Positions 41,296 through 51,566 of a stretch of 59,027 bases of DNA are shown here, one piece after another. This DNA is from Prorocentrum cordatum (taxonomy: Eukaryota; Sar; Dinophyceae; Prorocentrales; Prorocentraceae): the NCBI GenBank assembly GCA_963575745.1, contig CAUYUJ010001409.1, forward strand, positions 42,501 to 101,527. Reading direction: 5' to 3'. The position numbers and the translations under genes are program-made. The notes under the pieces are model-generated. The model made no database searches, was not told the origin of the DNA, and saw only the letters and a list, made by a program, of their open reading frames with translations. Numbering within the stretch: position 1 is the stretch's first letter; every line of letters starts with the position of its first letter.

Positions 41296-42345
41296 GCCCC
41301 ATAGGGAGCTCCGCCGAAGGCCCCAGTGGCAGGGTTCGCATGGCGGCCTCGGGCCATTTCGGCACAACCCTCACGAGGATCGTGGCCCCATAGGGAGTTC
41401 CACCGAAGGCCCCAGTGGCAGGGTTCGCATGGCGGCCTCGGGCCATTTCGGCACACCCCTCACGAGGATCCCTCCACCGAAGGCGCCCGCATGGCGGCTC
41501 GGGCCATTTCGGCACACCCCTCACGACGATCGTGGACCCATAAAGGAGCTCCACCGAAGGCGCCAGTGGCAGGGTTCGCATGGCGGCCTCGGGCCATTTC
41601 GGCACACCCCTCACGACGATCGTGGACCCATAGGGAGCTCCACCGAAGGCGCCAGTGGCAGGGTTCGCATGGCGGCCTCGGGCCATTTCGGCACACCCCT
41701 CACGAGGATCGTGGCCCCATAGGGAGCTCCACCGAAGGCCCCAGTGGCAGGGTTCGCATGGCGGCCTCGGGCCATTTCGGCACACCCCTCACGAGGATCG
41801 TGGCCCCATAGGGAGCTCCACCGAAGGCGCCAGTGGCAGGGTTCGCATGGCGGCCTCGGGCCATTTCGGCACACCCCTCACGAGGATCGTGGCCCCATAG
41901 GGAGCTCCACCGAAGGCGCCAGTGGCAGGGTTCGCATGGCGGCCTCGGGCCATTTCGGCACACCCCTCACGAGGATCGTGGCCCCATAGAGAGCTCCACT
42001 GAAGGCGCCAGTGGCAGGGTTCGCACGGCGGCCTCGGGCCATTTCGGCACAACCCTCACGAGGATCGTGGCCCCGTAGGGAGCTCCACCGAAGGCGCCAG
42101 TGGCAGGGTTCGCATGGCGGCCTCGGGCAATTTCGGCACACCCCTCACAAGGATCGCGGCCCCATAGGGAGCTCCACCGAAGGCCCCAGTGGCAGGGTTC
42201 GCATGGCGGCCTCAGGCCATTTCGGCACACCCCTCACGAGGACCGTGGCCCCACTGGAGCTCCACCGAAGGCGCCAGTGGCAGGGTTCGCATGGCGGCCC
42301 CGGGCCATTGCGGCACATCCCTCACGAGGATCGTGGCCCCATAGT
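41296..42345. repeat. 89-bp tandem array (array II)
   Basis: About 12 units containing CCATAGGGAGCTCCACCGAA, CAGTGGCAGGGTTCGCATGG and CATTTCGGCACACCCCTCAC, then GAGGATCGTGGCC. The period is 89 bp (aligned units start at 41655, 41744 and 41833). One unit near 41470 is deleted by about a third. Its sequence is unlike array I despite the identical period. The string GGCAGGGTTCGCATG is shared with the 1648-1803 hairpin. Confidence 0.95.
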
Positions 42346-42540
42346 TGTGCTGCTTCAACAACCGCGCCTGGGCGTCGTACTCCGCCTTGTCGACGTGCAA
42401 CGCCACCTCCTCCCTCATGGCTCTCAAGGCCCTTTCCTGCTTCTGCTCCTCGGTGAGAGGGACGCCGTCCTTGTCGTCGTCGGCGCCCGCGAAGACGGCC
42501 ACGAACGTGTCCCTGAGCATGTCGGGCTCCGGCGGGAAGC
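42346..42540 (-). CDS. Exon-like block with EF-hand-like loop, inside array II
   Basis: The minus strand is open and strongly biased to G/C third positions, encoding about 65 charged helical residues: FPPEPDMLRDTFVAVFAG, then the acidic loop DDDKDGVPLTEE, then EQKQERALRAMREEVALHV and KAEYDAQARLLKQHN. The loop resembles a calcium-binding EF-hand (D-x-D-x-DG-x-x-x-x-E) with imperfect spacing. The gene is unknown. Array II repeat ends flank it on both sides (TATGTGGCCACG before, TATGGGGCCACG after, on the minus strand), so the array may be intronic. Splice sites are not certain. Confidence 0.5.
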
Positions 42541-43189
42541 CGTGGCCACATAGGGAGCGCGGGCGAAGATGGTATTCACAATTGCGGTATTCACAACTGC
42601 ATATGGTTGGGCCCTTCGCCAGGATAATTGTTTTCGCGGGAGGATCCAGGGTGCGCCTCGGTGATCCCCGCCGAGAGAACAGGTGCACACGTCCGAGCGA
42701 TACCGAGAACACGGGGTGGTGCAGTTTTGGGGGTGCTGCTGCTTGCCTCACGGGCTCTCCCCCGAACTGGCCATCGCTCGGGCGCCCATTCCCCGTGTGT
42801 TTTTTCCCCCAGGAGGATCCAGGATGCTCCTCAATAAAGGAACCGAACTTTACACACCGATGTTTGTTCTGGTCCCGCACTGAGCTGATATTCGCGCAAG
42901 AACAGGGATTCTGGTGTATGCGGCATCCTGGTGTATACATGTTGTGTTGTTTCCACGGGAAAACGGGGAAAACAGCATACACCACACCACCCCGACATCG
43001 TCCCCGACCCTCAAAAAAGTCCTGGGATTGAAAAACCACCCGCCACTGGTTATGTATATGTTCCAGTTCCCGATCAATGATCCCCGCTGGGGAAAAGTAC
43101 ACACGTCCGAGCGATACCAAGAAAAACGGGTGCAGTTTGGGAGGGGGGGGGCTGGCCCTCTTCGGGGGGGGGGGGGGGCGACGAGCTCC
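42541..43189. other. No gene; dispersed foldback motif at 42651-42838
   Basis: Positions 42651-42838 pair CACACGTCCGAGCGATACC with CCATCGCTCGGGCGCCCAT and are bounded by GAGGATCCAGG repeats. Another ACACGTCCGAGCGATACCA lies at about 43102. Related blocks occur at 23985-24130 and 41100-41140. Confidence 0.55.
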
Positions 43190-43570
43190 TGAGCGCATCC
43201 CGGGGTCCCTGGAGCCTCTCCTGACGTCACGGGACGCCTCGAGACGGCATCGAAGCGCCACGACAGTCCCGAGGTGGTCCCACGGTGGTGCAAGCGGGCG
43301 TCGAGACGGTCCAGGACGCGCCCAAGACGGCCGAAGAGCGTTTCCAGCGGGCCGCCGGAAGGCCCCCAACGAGCGAAGATCGTCGGCTCCAGTCTCCACG
43401 GCGAGTCGTGTGCGACAGCTGGCCGGCCCCCTCCCCATTCCCCCTTCCCTGGGAGTCCGAAGTCCCAGCGTGCCGTTCCAGAGATCCACAAAGAGTCTCC
43501 TGGAGAGCGCCACGTGGCCGCAAGAACCTTCGGAAGGCTCCCCCTGAACAGGGCCCCAAGACGCCCCACC
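43190..43570. repeat. Degenerate GACGGTCC/CCAAGACGG minisatellite
   Basis: Short repeated words such as CGAGACGG, CCAAGACGGCC and GGTCCCACGG, with irregular spacing, as at 19640-20240. Confidence 0.55.
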
Positions 43571-43607
43571 ACATACCCCAGGTAACTTTCAATGTGCCTC
43601 ATCGCCG

Positions 43608-43665
43608 CCATCCTCCTCCTCCTCCTCCTCCTCCTCCTCCTCCTCCTCCTCCTCCTCCTCCTCTT
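43608..43665. repeat. (TCC)n microsatellite
   Basis: Near-pure TCC run. Confidence 0.95.
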
Positions 43666-43759
43666 TTTCGTGACCCTCCTCTGGGGGGTTGGCGGAAGGG
43701 CGCGAGCCACTGGAATATTAGACCAAGCGCGGACGCTCCGCTGTCAATGTGCAGGACAT

Positions 43760-43975
43760 CCTAGAATCGAATCGGTAAGCTGGATCGGCGATAGAAATGG
43801 AACGGGTCGGCGGAAATCTTCGGACAAGTCGGGAGAAATCGAATCGGTAGAAATCCGAGGGCCAGAAAGGCCTCCGTCGAGATGCCGAATTCCAAATCGG
43901 AATCCGAAATCGAATCGAATCGGAATCGGAATCGATCGACATCGAATCATCGAGACGGTGGAATCGGAATGAGCC
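43760..43975. repeat. GAATCG/AATCGGAATC repeat cluster
   Basis: The words GAATCG and CGGAATC recur about 15 times, densest at 43880-43970. The Arg/Ser/Asn-rich and Ser/Asp-rich frames are products of the repeat. Confidence 0.75.
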
Positions 43976-45415
43976 CTGCGTTGTGTCATCTGCCATGGGT
44001 GATGGGGGTGCCCTGGCACGCGCGGCGTATCTCGCGGGCGTCGCGCACCGGGCTTGCGTCTTCACTGGCCCTGGATGGTTGTCGATTGCGGCCCGTCTAT
44101 AACGAGCCTCACGCGTTGGGAGAGCGGGTGAGAGTGAGCAAGACGGCTTCCGGCTGGTGGGTGGCTTGGCCGCAGCTCCTTAAGAACATGCAGCCTCCCC
44201 CAACTGACAGGGGGCGAGCTAGGAACCATGACAACACTCCCCACCCACCATCCCAGTCAGAAAGGCAACACAAAGTGCACGTTGCGGCAGAATCTGGCTC
44301 ATGCGCGGGCACCAAGCAACCACGCTGTGTTGTTTGTTTGCAGGGGCGAGGGGGTGCCATCATATTGCCTGCTGCGTGCAGGCCCATCATCCCCGTCACA
44401 AATAATCAATGACATCGGAGGTCCCATCCCCCACTTTACGCAGTTCTGAAGTCAGTTCGGAAAACGTCTCGCTGCACACCTTTCGGGAGGAACACGACTA
44501 TAATGGCCCCGCGCAGACCGCGTGGAGCTTGCCAGCATCTCCGCGCCATTCACTCACCGATGACGTCTCTGCCCCCCTCCCTGGTTGAGCCCTTTGCCAC
44601 TGTGGCCGTTCGCCCTATCGCCGCGAGGAGGTCTCCAACGCCGACGGCGGCGTCCAGTTGAGGACGGACTCTTCTGAAACAGAGCGCATTTACATATAAC
44701 AAGACAACAAAATCTTGCTAACGGTCCACAAGTCGAATTATCAGCACAAGCGACTACGTCTATATGTATATATATATACACACACACACTCTTGGTCTCC
44801 GAAGAGCGAATATTTCATGAATGCGCATTCTGTGTGGGAACCTGCATTGTTCGTTCTCTCCGGGCCCGTTCTATTCAGAGAAAGCCTTCGTCGACCCCCC
44901 GCCGCGTGGCCCTGGAAGAGGAATGCGCGTAGCGGCGAGCATTCTTTCCCGACGCCCAACTTGGTCGAACTGCAATGACGCCATCTCGCAACACCACTGG
45001 GGACTTGCGAGAAAAATTAAGATACAGGCACATAATAAACAAAGTGCACCGCCTCCGAATCAGCCGACGGCCTGAACATGATCGGGGCAAGGTGCTGTCA
45101 GATTCTCGAGGGCGGTGGCTGGGAGTCATATTCGACTAGTAACAAAAATAACCATATTGTCTAGCAGCGAGTATGTGCGGGCGCCTGGCGAGCGCCTTGC
45201 GTTGTTATTGCATTCGGCAGGGATGGCGGGATTGCGCTGGTACGGATGGCGCAGCTCGCGGCCAGAGCGCGCCTGGCTGGCGTCTGCACTGGCTCCCGAG
45301 GATGGTCGACAGCGCCCGCTGCCCGTGCTGAGCACCGAGTGCTCCGCATGTGGTGGGAGGGCGTGTGTGGGAGTGAGAGTGAGCGAGACGGCCGTCCTTC
45401 GGGGGGGGGTAGCTT
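43976..45415. other. No gene recognised; one dispersed block present twice
   Basis: Positions 44010-44160 and 45225-45400 share, in order, GGC(G/A)(C/T)(G/A)GCG-type words, GGATGGTTGTCGA/GGATGGTCGACA, then GAGAGTGAGC(A/G)AGACGGC. A fragment with GGGAGTGAGCTAGACGGC recurs near 45670. A small (TA)n/(CA)n tract lies at about 44762-44790. No domain was found. Confidence 0.45.
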
Positions 45416-45419
45416 TCAA

Positions 45420-45518
45420 GGGGCCCCAGAACACACAAATAAATACACACAAATAAAATGATTCCCCATATTTTCCCATATTTTCTGGGAAGTCGACGAT
45501 TAATTGTGTCTGTGTTTT
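45420..45518. repeat. Dispersed AT-rich element, copy 3 of 3
   Basis: ACACACAAATAAATACACAC, ATTCCCCATATTTTCCC, GTCGACGATTAATTGTGTCT. This is the cleanest copy of the family at 278-424 and 6844-6988. Confidence 0.78.
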
Positions 45519-45839
45519 TTCTCCTCCTGAAGCTTGAACACGCGCAACGCACCTCGCCGCACCGTCGCGCACATGGAGCCGGTTTTGGTTCCCAGTAGCT
45601 GACCACCCAAAGGCGACCGTTGCACATGCTCAGGCTCGGGCGTTACTCGTGTGTTGGGAGGGCGGGTGGGAGTGAGCTAGACGGCTTGCTATCTAGGAGG
45701 GTGTCTTGACCTCTCCCCCTACCCCGTTCCCCCTGGGTCTGGATGGGAGCACTCGCCGGCAGTGAAAGCGCCCAAGATGGCCTCAGCGAGAAGGCCAAAA
45801 TCACTCATTATGGCCATCTGGGGCGGCGAGGCTCGAAGC

Positions 45840-46140
45840 GGACGCCGCCGACGCTGGCCACGGCCACGACGCCGCCGATGACGTCGAACCCGGCGACGCA
45901 GACGCCGACGACGCCGACGACGCCGACCACGACCACGAAGCCGCCGCCGCCGTCGTCGTCGCCGACAACGATGCCGACGCCGACGCTGACGCTCACGCCG
46001 ACGCCGACGCCGACGAGGACGACGACGACGACGACGAGGACGACGAGGACGCCGCCGACGCCGCCGACGCCGACGCCGACGCCAACGCCGACGCCGCCGA
46101 CCACGATCACGAAGCCGCCGCCGACGACGACGACGCCAAC
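45840..46140. repeat. (GACGCC)n tract
   Basis: Alternating GCC/GAC triplets over 300 bp. The Thr/Pro-rich and Val/Gly-rich frames are repeat artefacts. Confidence 0.9.
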
Positions 46141-46959
46141 ACCGGCGCCTTTGGCGCGCCCGCGGGGCGGCAGCTCCTCAATGGCCCGCGGGGCCGAGGA
46201 AAGCGCCCGCGCCGGCGCGCCTGGGTGCCGGGCAGCGCAGCGGGCCCAGCCGCAGGCGCGCGGCAGCGGCTGCCGTGCGTCGCGGAGCGGTGGCGGCAGC
46301 GGCGGCACAGCAGCAAACCCAGACCCCTCTCGCGCTGTGAAAAAACACCACGGGAGGTTTTTTCTGCATTTTCGGCCTACGGGGGCCCCTGCCGTTCCCT
46401 GGAGCCGTCACAAAACGAGTCAAGATGAAAAATCGGTCCCGGGGAAGGGGTCCAGACCACTAGAAGCCGTTTTGTTGTTAAAAAATAACGACGTCAGGGA
46501 TCTGGGAAGGTGGCGCAAACGAGGTCGGCTGAGGCGGCGGCGGCGGCGAAGGTGGCCAAAGCGGCGAGGGTGGCACAGACGGGGTCGGCAGAGGCGGCGG
46601 CGGCGGCGAATGGTTTAATCCTCCTCCTGTTCGGTCGTCCTGCTCCCTCGCACTGCCTCTCGGTTCCTGCTGCTCCCCAAGTTCCTCCTCGCCCACCTGC
46701 GTCGTTTTGCGCCATCGTGTTCCTGCTGGTGCTGCTCCTCCCGTCATCATCGTAAACGTCGTCACCACCGTCATCGCGTTCACCACCATTATCAGCATCA
46801 CCATGTTCACCACCGACAACACAATCTCCATCGCAATCGCCAACACCCTGGATGTCACCATCGCCGTCGTCGTCACCGTAAACATCACGCATCTCACCAT
46901 CACCATCAGCTTCGTCATCACCAGCATCATTCCCTGACGATCTGCATTGTACATCATCC
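46141..46959. other. No gene; low-complexity sequence
   Basis: Includes a tandem pair of about 57 bp with GAGGCGGCGGCGGCGA near 46530-46615, and a long (CAT/ATC)-rich zone at about 46745-46990. Confidence 0.5.
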
Positions 46960-47019
46960 ACGTCATCAACACCATCGTCATCATCAGTACCACTGGCCAC
47001 TGTTCCCATCCATCCCTGG

Positions 47020-47216
47020 AGCTCCACGTTCGCTCCTCCGCCTCGTTATCCTTCTCTTCCGCCCCCTGCCCCCGTGACCGTCGCAGTTTGGACGCCGCCG
47101 CTGCCGGGAAACAGGTCTGCCGTTCCCCCGCGCGCCGCTTGGAGCGCAGCTGCACCAGCGAGGTCTCCGACTCCAGGATCGACAACGCCTGCTTGAGGCC
47201 CGCGATTTCGGCCTAG
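47020..47216 (-). other. Possible exon with coiled-coil start
   Basis: Downstream of a candidate acceptor (minus-strand CCCTAG ending near 47211) the frame reads AEIAGLKQALSILESETSLV, then QLRSKRRAGERQ, a short heptad-like helix. No stop occurs for over 100 codons, but the downstream part is (ATC)-rich. I cannot name it; it may be chance. Confidence 0.25.
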
Positions 47217-47219
47217 GGC

Positions 47220-47415
47220 GGCTGTTGTTATTTTCGTTGTTGCTGCTGTTGTTATTGTCATTGTTATTGTTGTTAATGTAGTCGTCGTCGTCGACGTCGT
47301 CGTCGTCTTCGTCGTCGGGACTGTTGTTTTTGTCGATGGCGCTGCAGTCGTTGAAAATATTGTTGTTGCGGTTGTTGTCGATGTTGTTATACCTGCTGCT
47401 GTCGTCGATGATGTC
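47220..47415. repeat. (GTT)n/(GTC)n tract
   Basis: TTGTTGTTATT and GTCGTCGTCG triplet repeats. Confidence 0.9.
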
Positions 47416-47751
47416 CTCAGGCTGCCTAAAGGCCTAGACGCCCCCGGCCGAAACGCCAGCAACGTAATGACGGGTTAAAGCGCACATGCCCGAACTAAAG
47501 CAGCCACGCGACCACACCAGAGCGCAACCAAGTGTGAACAGCCCGACAAGGCAGTTCGCGACAGAAAAAGAGACTGCGGCCACCGCACTTCCGGGCCCCG
47601 CCAGTGCGCAGAATGGGGGATACCCCAAAACTCAACACGCGTTCGATCATGGACCTCTCGCCACGCAACTTGGCCTCTGAAGGCCGCCGAAAAACCGCCG
47701 AATGACCGCCAACGGGCGCGCGCCCCGCCGCAGGCGTTGGGGCCCGACGCA
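47416..47751. other. No gene seen
   Basis: GC-rich sequence with no recognised domain on either strand. Confidence 0.4.
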
Positions 47752-47895
47752 CTCTTCGGCGGTCTTCGGCGGTCATTCGGCGATCCTCGGCGGTCTTCGG
47801 GGGTCTTCGGGGTTCTTTCGGCGGTAGTCGGCGGCCCGTCGGCGGTTTTCGACGGTCCTCGGCGGTCTTCGGCGGTCTGCCGGCGGTCTCATGGC
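47752..47895. repeat. CGGCGGTCTT minisatellite
   Basis: About 12 imperfect units of CGGCGGTC(T/C)T, period about 10-13 bp. Confidence 0.8.
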
Positions 47896-48455
47896 AGTTT
47901 GGACGGCGGCCCGACAAGGTCTTCGGCAGTTTCTGCGGTCAGCGGTGCGCAAGCAAGATATCTCGCGTTAGCAAAGGTTCCATGATCGAGCGCGTAAAAA
48001 TCAGGGACATCAGCGTCGCGCGAATTTGACGTGAAAAGGGCGCGTGGGAACTAAACTACACAAGCTGGATTTAGTCGAGCCCCAGCAGAAGAGGGCGACG
48101 ACGAGCAGGCGCAGCCTTTCGCGAGCCGCCGCGGGAGATAATTAGCAATGGCGGGCTCCGCGCGCCTCATGCCCCCCTAGAAGTGGGGCCAGCAATCAAG
48201 CGCCCCGCGCGCAAGAGAGGCCCGGCGCGCCGCGCGCCCCCTCCCCCGCCGCCCCAAAACCCCAAGCTTGAAGTTTCCGCTGCAGGCCTTCCTCTGGCCG
48301 CCGGCGACAGGGCAGAGCCCCCCGTCTGGGCACGCCCCTGCTCCGCAGTGGAGGCAAAGGCCGTTGCCGTATTTTTGGTTTCCCACTGACCACGCAGCCG
48401 GGCTCTGCGCGCCCGACCGCACGGCTCGCAGGCTCCATCGGGAGCCCAGTCGCTC
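47896..48455. other. No supported gene
   Basis: A minus-strand frame at 48177-48422 has a Cys-rich stretch (CLHCGAGACPDGGLCP), which may be 3' to the candidate exon at 48455-48600. No family is recognised. Confidence 0.35.
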
Positions 48456-48600
48456 AGTCTCCGACGTACTCGATGTCCACGAAGCTCACCGCCACGTCCT
48501 CGGACATGCCCTTGGCCGTGCCTCCCGGCCCACTCGGGTCGAACCGGACGACCGCCATGCTGGTGCCGCTGTTCTGCACTCCGCACGGCCCCGGCCCTCT
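48455..48600 (-). other. Possible terminal exon, hypothetical protein
   Basis: The minus strand reads NSGTSMAVVRFDPSGPGG, then MSEDVAVSFVDIEYVGD and a TGA at about 48454. It looks like a natural acidic, beta-rich C-terminus and differs from the Ala/Pro/Arg noise around it. The upstream extent and identity are unknown. Confidence 0.35.
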
Positions 48601-49084
48601 GCAGGGGCGCAATTCGGGGGGAGGGGGGGGCACTGGCGTGCCTGCCCGCGGCCGCTCAGCTTGCGCCGCAGGGCCGCACGCCCCAGCTGCCCAAGGTGCC
48701 CTGGCCTCGGGCGATCCTGATATACAATCAAGGGCGACAAGCTGCCATTGCCACTGCCACTGGCCTGGAGGGGCCGGAGTCGAAAGCAACGAGACGACGC
48801 CCCAAGACAAATGAAATTACCAACTCAGCCTGCCCAACTCGGTTCCGAGTCTGGCGAAAAGAGGGCCGTTGCAGGGCGCACGGTCGTCGAAGAGAACGCC
48901 TCCGCCGTCGCCTTCTGAGGGGGCACCGTCAGGGGGGGGCCGCATCAGGGAGGAAATATCGGGTTGGGACCGGAGATGCGCATCGCCGATAGATCGGCGA
49001 TAGGCCCCCGGCTGCAGATCCGCACGTTCGTGGGACGGGCGGGTAATCGGTCGGCGGCAAAAACGTAACGACACCGCGACCCTC

Positions 49085-49379
49085 CAGGAGGGAGGAGGGA
49101 GGAGGGAGGAGCGAGGGGAGGAGGAGGAGGAGGAGGAGGAGGGGGAGGAGGAGGAGGAGGAGGGGGGGAGGAGGAGGAGGAGGAGGAGGATCAGGAGGAG
49201 GAGGAGGAGGAGACCTGTCCCAGGATGCATTCTGACCAAAGCTTCAGAGAGAGACTGTCGCCGTGGAGGTGCGGGCGGTATGGGATGGAACATCTCTTCC
49301 TCCAGGCGCCGCCTCCGCCGTCGCCATCATCGCCGCCCTCGCGCGATCGACCTGGGCAAACCCCGTCCGTCGTCGTCGC

Positions 49380-49420
<41 letters not shown>

Positions 49421-49570
49421 TACGGGGCGCGCTCGGCGGCGGGTCCGCGGCGCCTCGCGGCGCGCCTTGCGCTCCTCGTAGCTCTCGGGCTTCGCGATGC
49501 AGCGGTCCTTCACCTTTCGGGTCGAGGAAGAGGAGGAGGAGGAGGAGGAGGAGGAGGAGGAGGAGGAGCA
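49085..49570. repeat. (GGA)n, (GTC)n and (GGA)n tracts
   Basis: GGA at about 49085-49210, GTC/GCC at about 49365-49425, GGA at about 49525-49565. Between them a minus-strand KDRCIAKPESYEERKARREA segment (about 49450-49513) might be a basic exon, but support is weak. Confidence 0.85.
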
Positions 49571-50212
49571 AAAGGGGGGATAGCAAAGGGGGGGGGAGAA
49601 TCAGCTCAAGCAGCTGACTTCCCCGGCGCCTCCCGGCGCCAGAGGCGGCCATGCATCGAGGAATGCGCCCCTCGGTGAGGCCGAAACCAGCTGCGTGCAG
49701 CAGGTTTCGTAAGCCCCCCTTTCCCAATCCCCCCCTTTCGTCCAGCCGAACCTTGCTGAGCGGCGCCCCGTCCGTTGTCGTCCTCGCTCCTCTTCCTGCT
49801 CGTCCTACCATCTCCTCTACACCCGCATCCCACCTCCTCCTCGACGACGACGACGCTCCCCGTAGCTATCCTGGGGCGCGCACTGGCGGAATTTCGAAGC
49901 GGATCCGGCCGCGGCCATCACATGCCCACGAAATCGCCCCGAGACCTGGCATCGACCGATCGACCAGCGCTCAGCGGGCGCATGCCGCGGCCGCCACCGC
50001 CCCAGCCACTTGCCGACGCAATTTCGGGCACCGCCGGCACCTGCGCGCTGCGGCGCGCAGCCCGGGCGGCGAAGTCGGCAGCGATGCTCCACGCCCACCG
50101 CAGGGTGCCTGAGCATGGTTTATCCGACCCCCCTCCCCAACGGCGTGGCCTTGGCCCCGCTGGCCGATCTACCCCCCTAGATGGGGCAATGGGCCGCTCC
50201 CTTCGGGCTTCG
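49571..50212. other. No gene recognised
   Basis: Overlapping GC-rich frames on both strands without any motif. Confidence 0.35.
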
Positions 50213-50472
50213 AGGGGCATATACCCAACTGGGGTGCTGAGATGGTGGGGTCTGGATGGGGATGGGGATCGGACAAACGATACTGAGCGCCCCAGACCCA
50301 GACCCGCGCGCACGCCTGAGCCCTCGAGGACTGCAGGAACAGAGGGGCATATCCCCAACTGGGGTGCTGAGATGGTGGGGTCTGGATGGGGATGGGGATC
50401 GGTCAAACGATACTGAACGCCCCAGACCCAGACCCGCGCGCACGCCTGAACCCTCGAGGACTGCAGGAACAG
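50213..50472. repeat. 130-bp tandem duplication
   Basis: Two adjacent, almost identical copies beginning AGGGGCATAT and ending GACTGCAGGAACAG, offset exactly 130 bp. Confidence 0.95.
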
Positions 50473-50554
50473 CGGCCCCGGAGGGGAAGCCCGCGAGGTG
50501 CAGGCAGGGCGCCCGTGTCTTCACCCCGCGCCTCCTGCCCTCCCCGTCCACAGG

Positions 50555-51387
50555 GGAGGAGGAGGAGGAGGAGGAGGAGGAGGAGGAGGAGGAGGAGGAG
50601 GAGGAGGCCCAGGAGGAGGAGGCCCAGGAGGAGGAGGCGTAGGAGGAGGAAGAGGAGAATATGGGGGAGGGAATATGAGGGGGAGGAGGAAGAGGACGAG
50701 GGATGAGGAGTGGAGGAGAAGAAGAAGTGGGGGGGGGGGGGTTTGCGGAGTGGGAGAGGGGAGGGGGAGGGGGAGGAGGGGAGGGGAGGGGGAGGAGGAG
50801 GAGGGGAGGAGGAGGAGGGGAGTGAGGGGAGGAGGAGGAGGAGGAGGAGGAGGAGGAGCAGGAGGAGGAGACGGAGGAGGAGGAGGCGGAGGATGGGAGG
50901 AGGAGGAGGAATAGGGGGGGGGGGGGAATGAGGGGGGGGAGGAGGAAGAGGACGAGGATGAGGAGGTGGAGGAAGAAGAGGAGGAGTGGGGGAGGGGTTT
51001 GCGGAGGGGGAAAGGGAAGGGGGACGGGGAGGAGGAGGGGTAGGCGGAGGAGGAGGAGGAGGAGGAGGAGGAGGAGGAGGAGGAGGAAGGAGGAGGAGGA
51101 GGAGGAGGAGGAGGAGGGGAGGAGAAGGGAGGGAGGAGGAGGAGGAGGAGGAGAGAGAGGAGGAGGAGGAGGAGGAGGAGGAGGAGGAGGAGGAGGAGGA
51201 GGAGGAGGAGGAGGAGGAGGAGGAGGAGGAGGAGGAGGAGGAGGAGGAAGAGGAGGAGGAGGAGGAGGAGGGGGAGGGGACGAGGAGGAGGAGGAGGAGG
51301 AGGAGGAGGAGGAGGAGGAGGGGGACGAGGAGGAGGAGGAGGAGGAGGAGGAGGAGGAGGAAGACGAGGAGGACGAGGAGGAGGGGG
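50555..51387. repeat. Polypurine minisatellite, 5' flank of LINE-2
   Basis: GGA/GGGA-rich DNA with embedded non-trinucleotide landmarks: GAATATG, GAGGAAGAAGAGGAGTGG and TTTGCGGAG at 50742 and 50998 (256 bp apart). The final 350 bp is almost pure GGA. The same landmarks resume after LINE-2 at 57.2 kb. Confidence 0.93.
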
Positions 51388-51409
51388 TCCGTAGCCATTT
51401 TGGCTCAAG
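51388..51409 (+). promoter_or_regulatory. Exact DinoSL at LINE-2 5' end
   Basis: All 22 nt of the spliced leader are present (first base T), directly after the purine tract. Positions 51410-51429 (TCCGTAGCAGTTGGCTCTGG) resemble a second, degenerate leader in tandem. Confidence 0.95.
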
Positions 51410-51566
51410 TCCGTAGCAGTTGGCTCTGGGACGAGAGTTTTTGGCAAGAGGATCCGCGGCCCCACCACTTTCCGTGTACTGTGTGCGGTTCGCCCTGCAC
51501 TTGTTCACTCACAATTCCTCGTTTACTTACTGCTGCTGCTCGCTCGCTTTTGTTTCTCAAGCAGCG

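Noticed and set aside
38005-42345. CRISPR-like or protein-repeat array
   Set aside because: Whole 89-bp units repeat with no unique spacers, the genome is nuclear eukaryotic, and 89 is not divisible by three.
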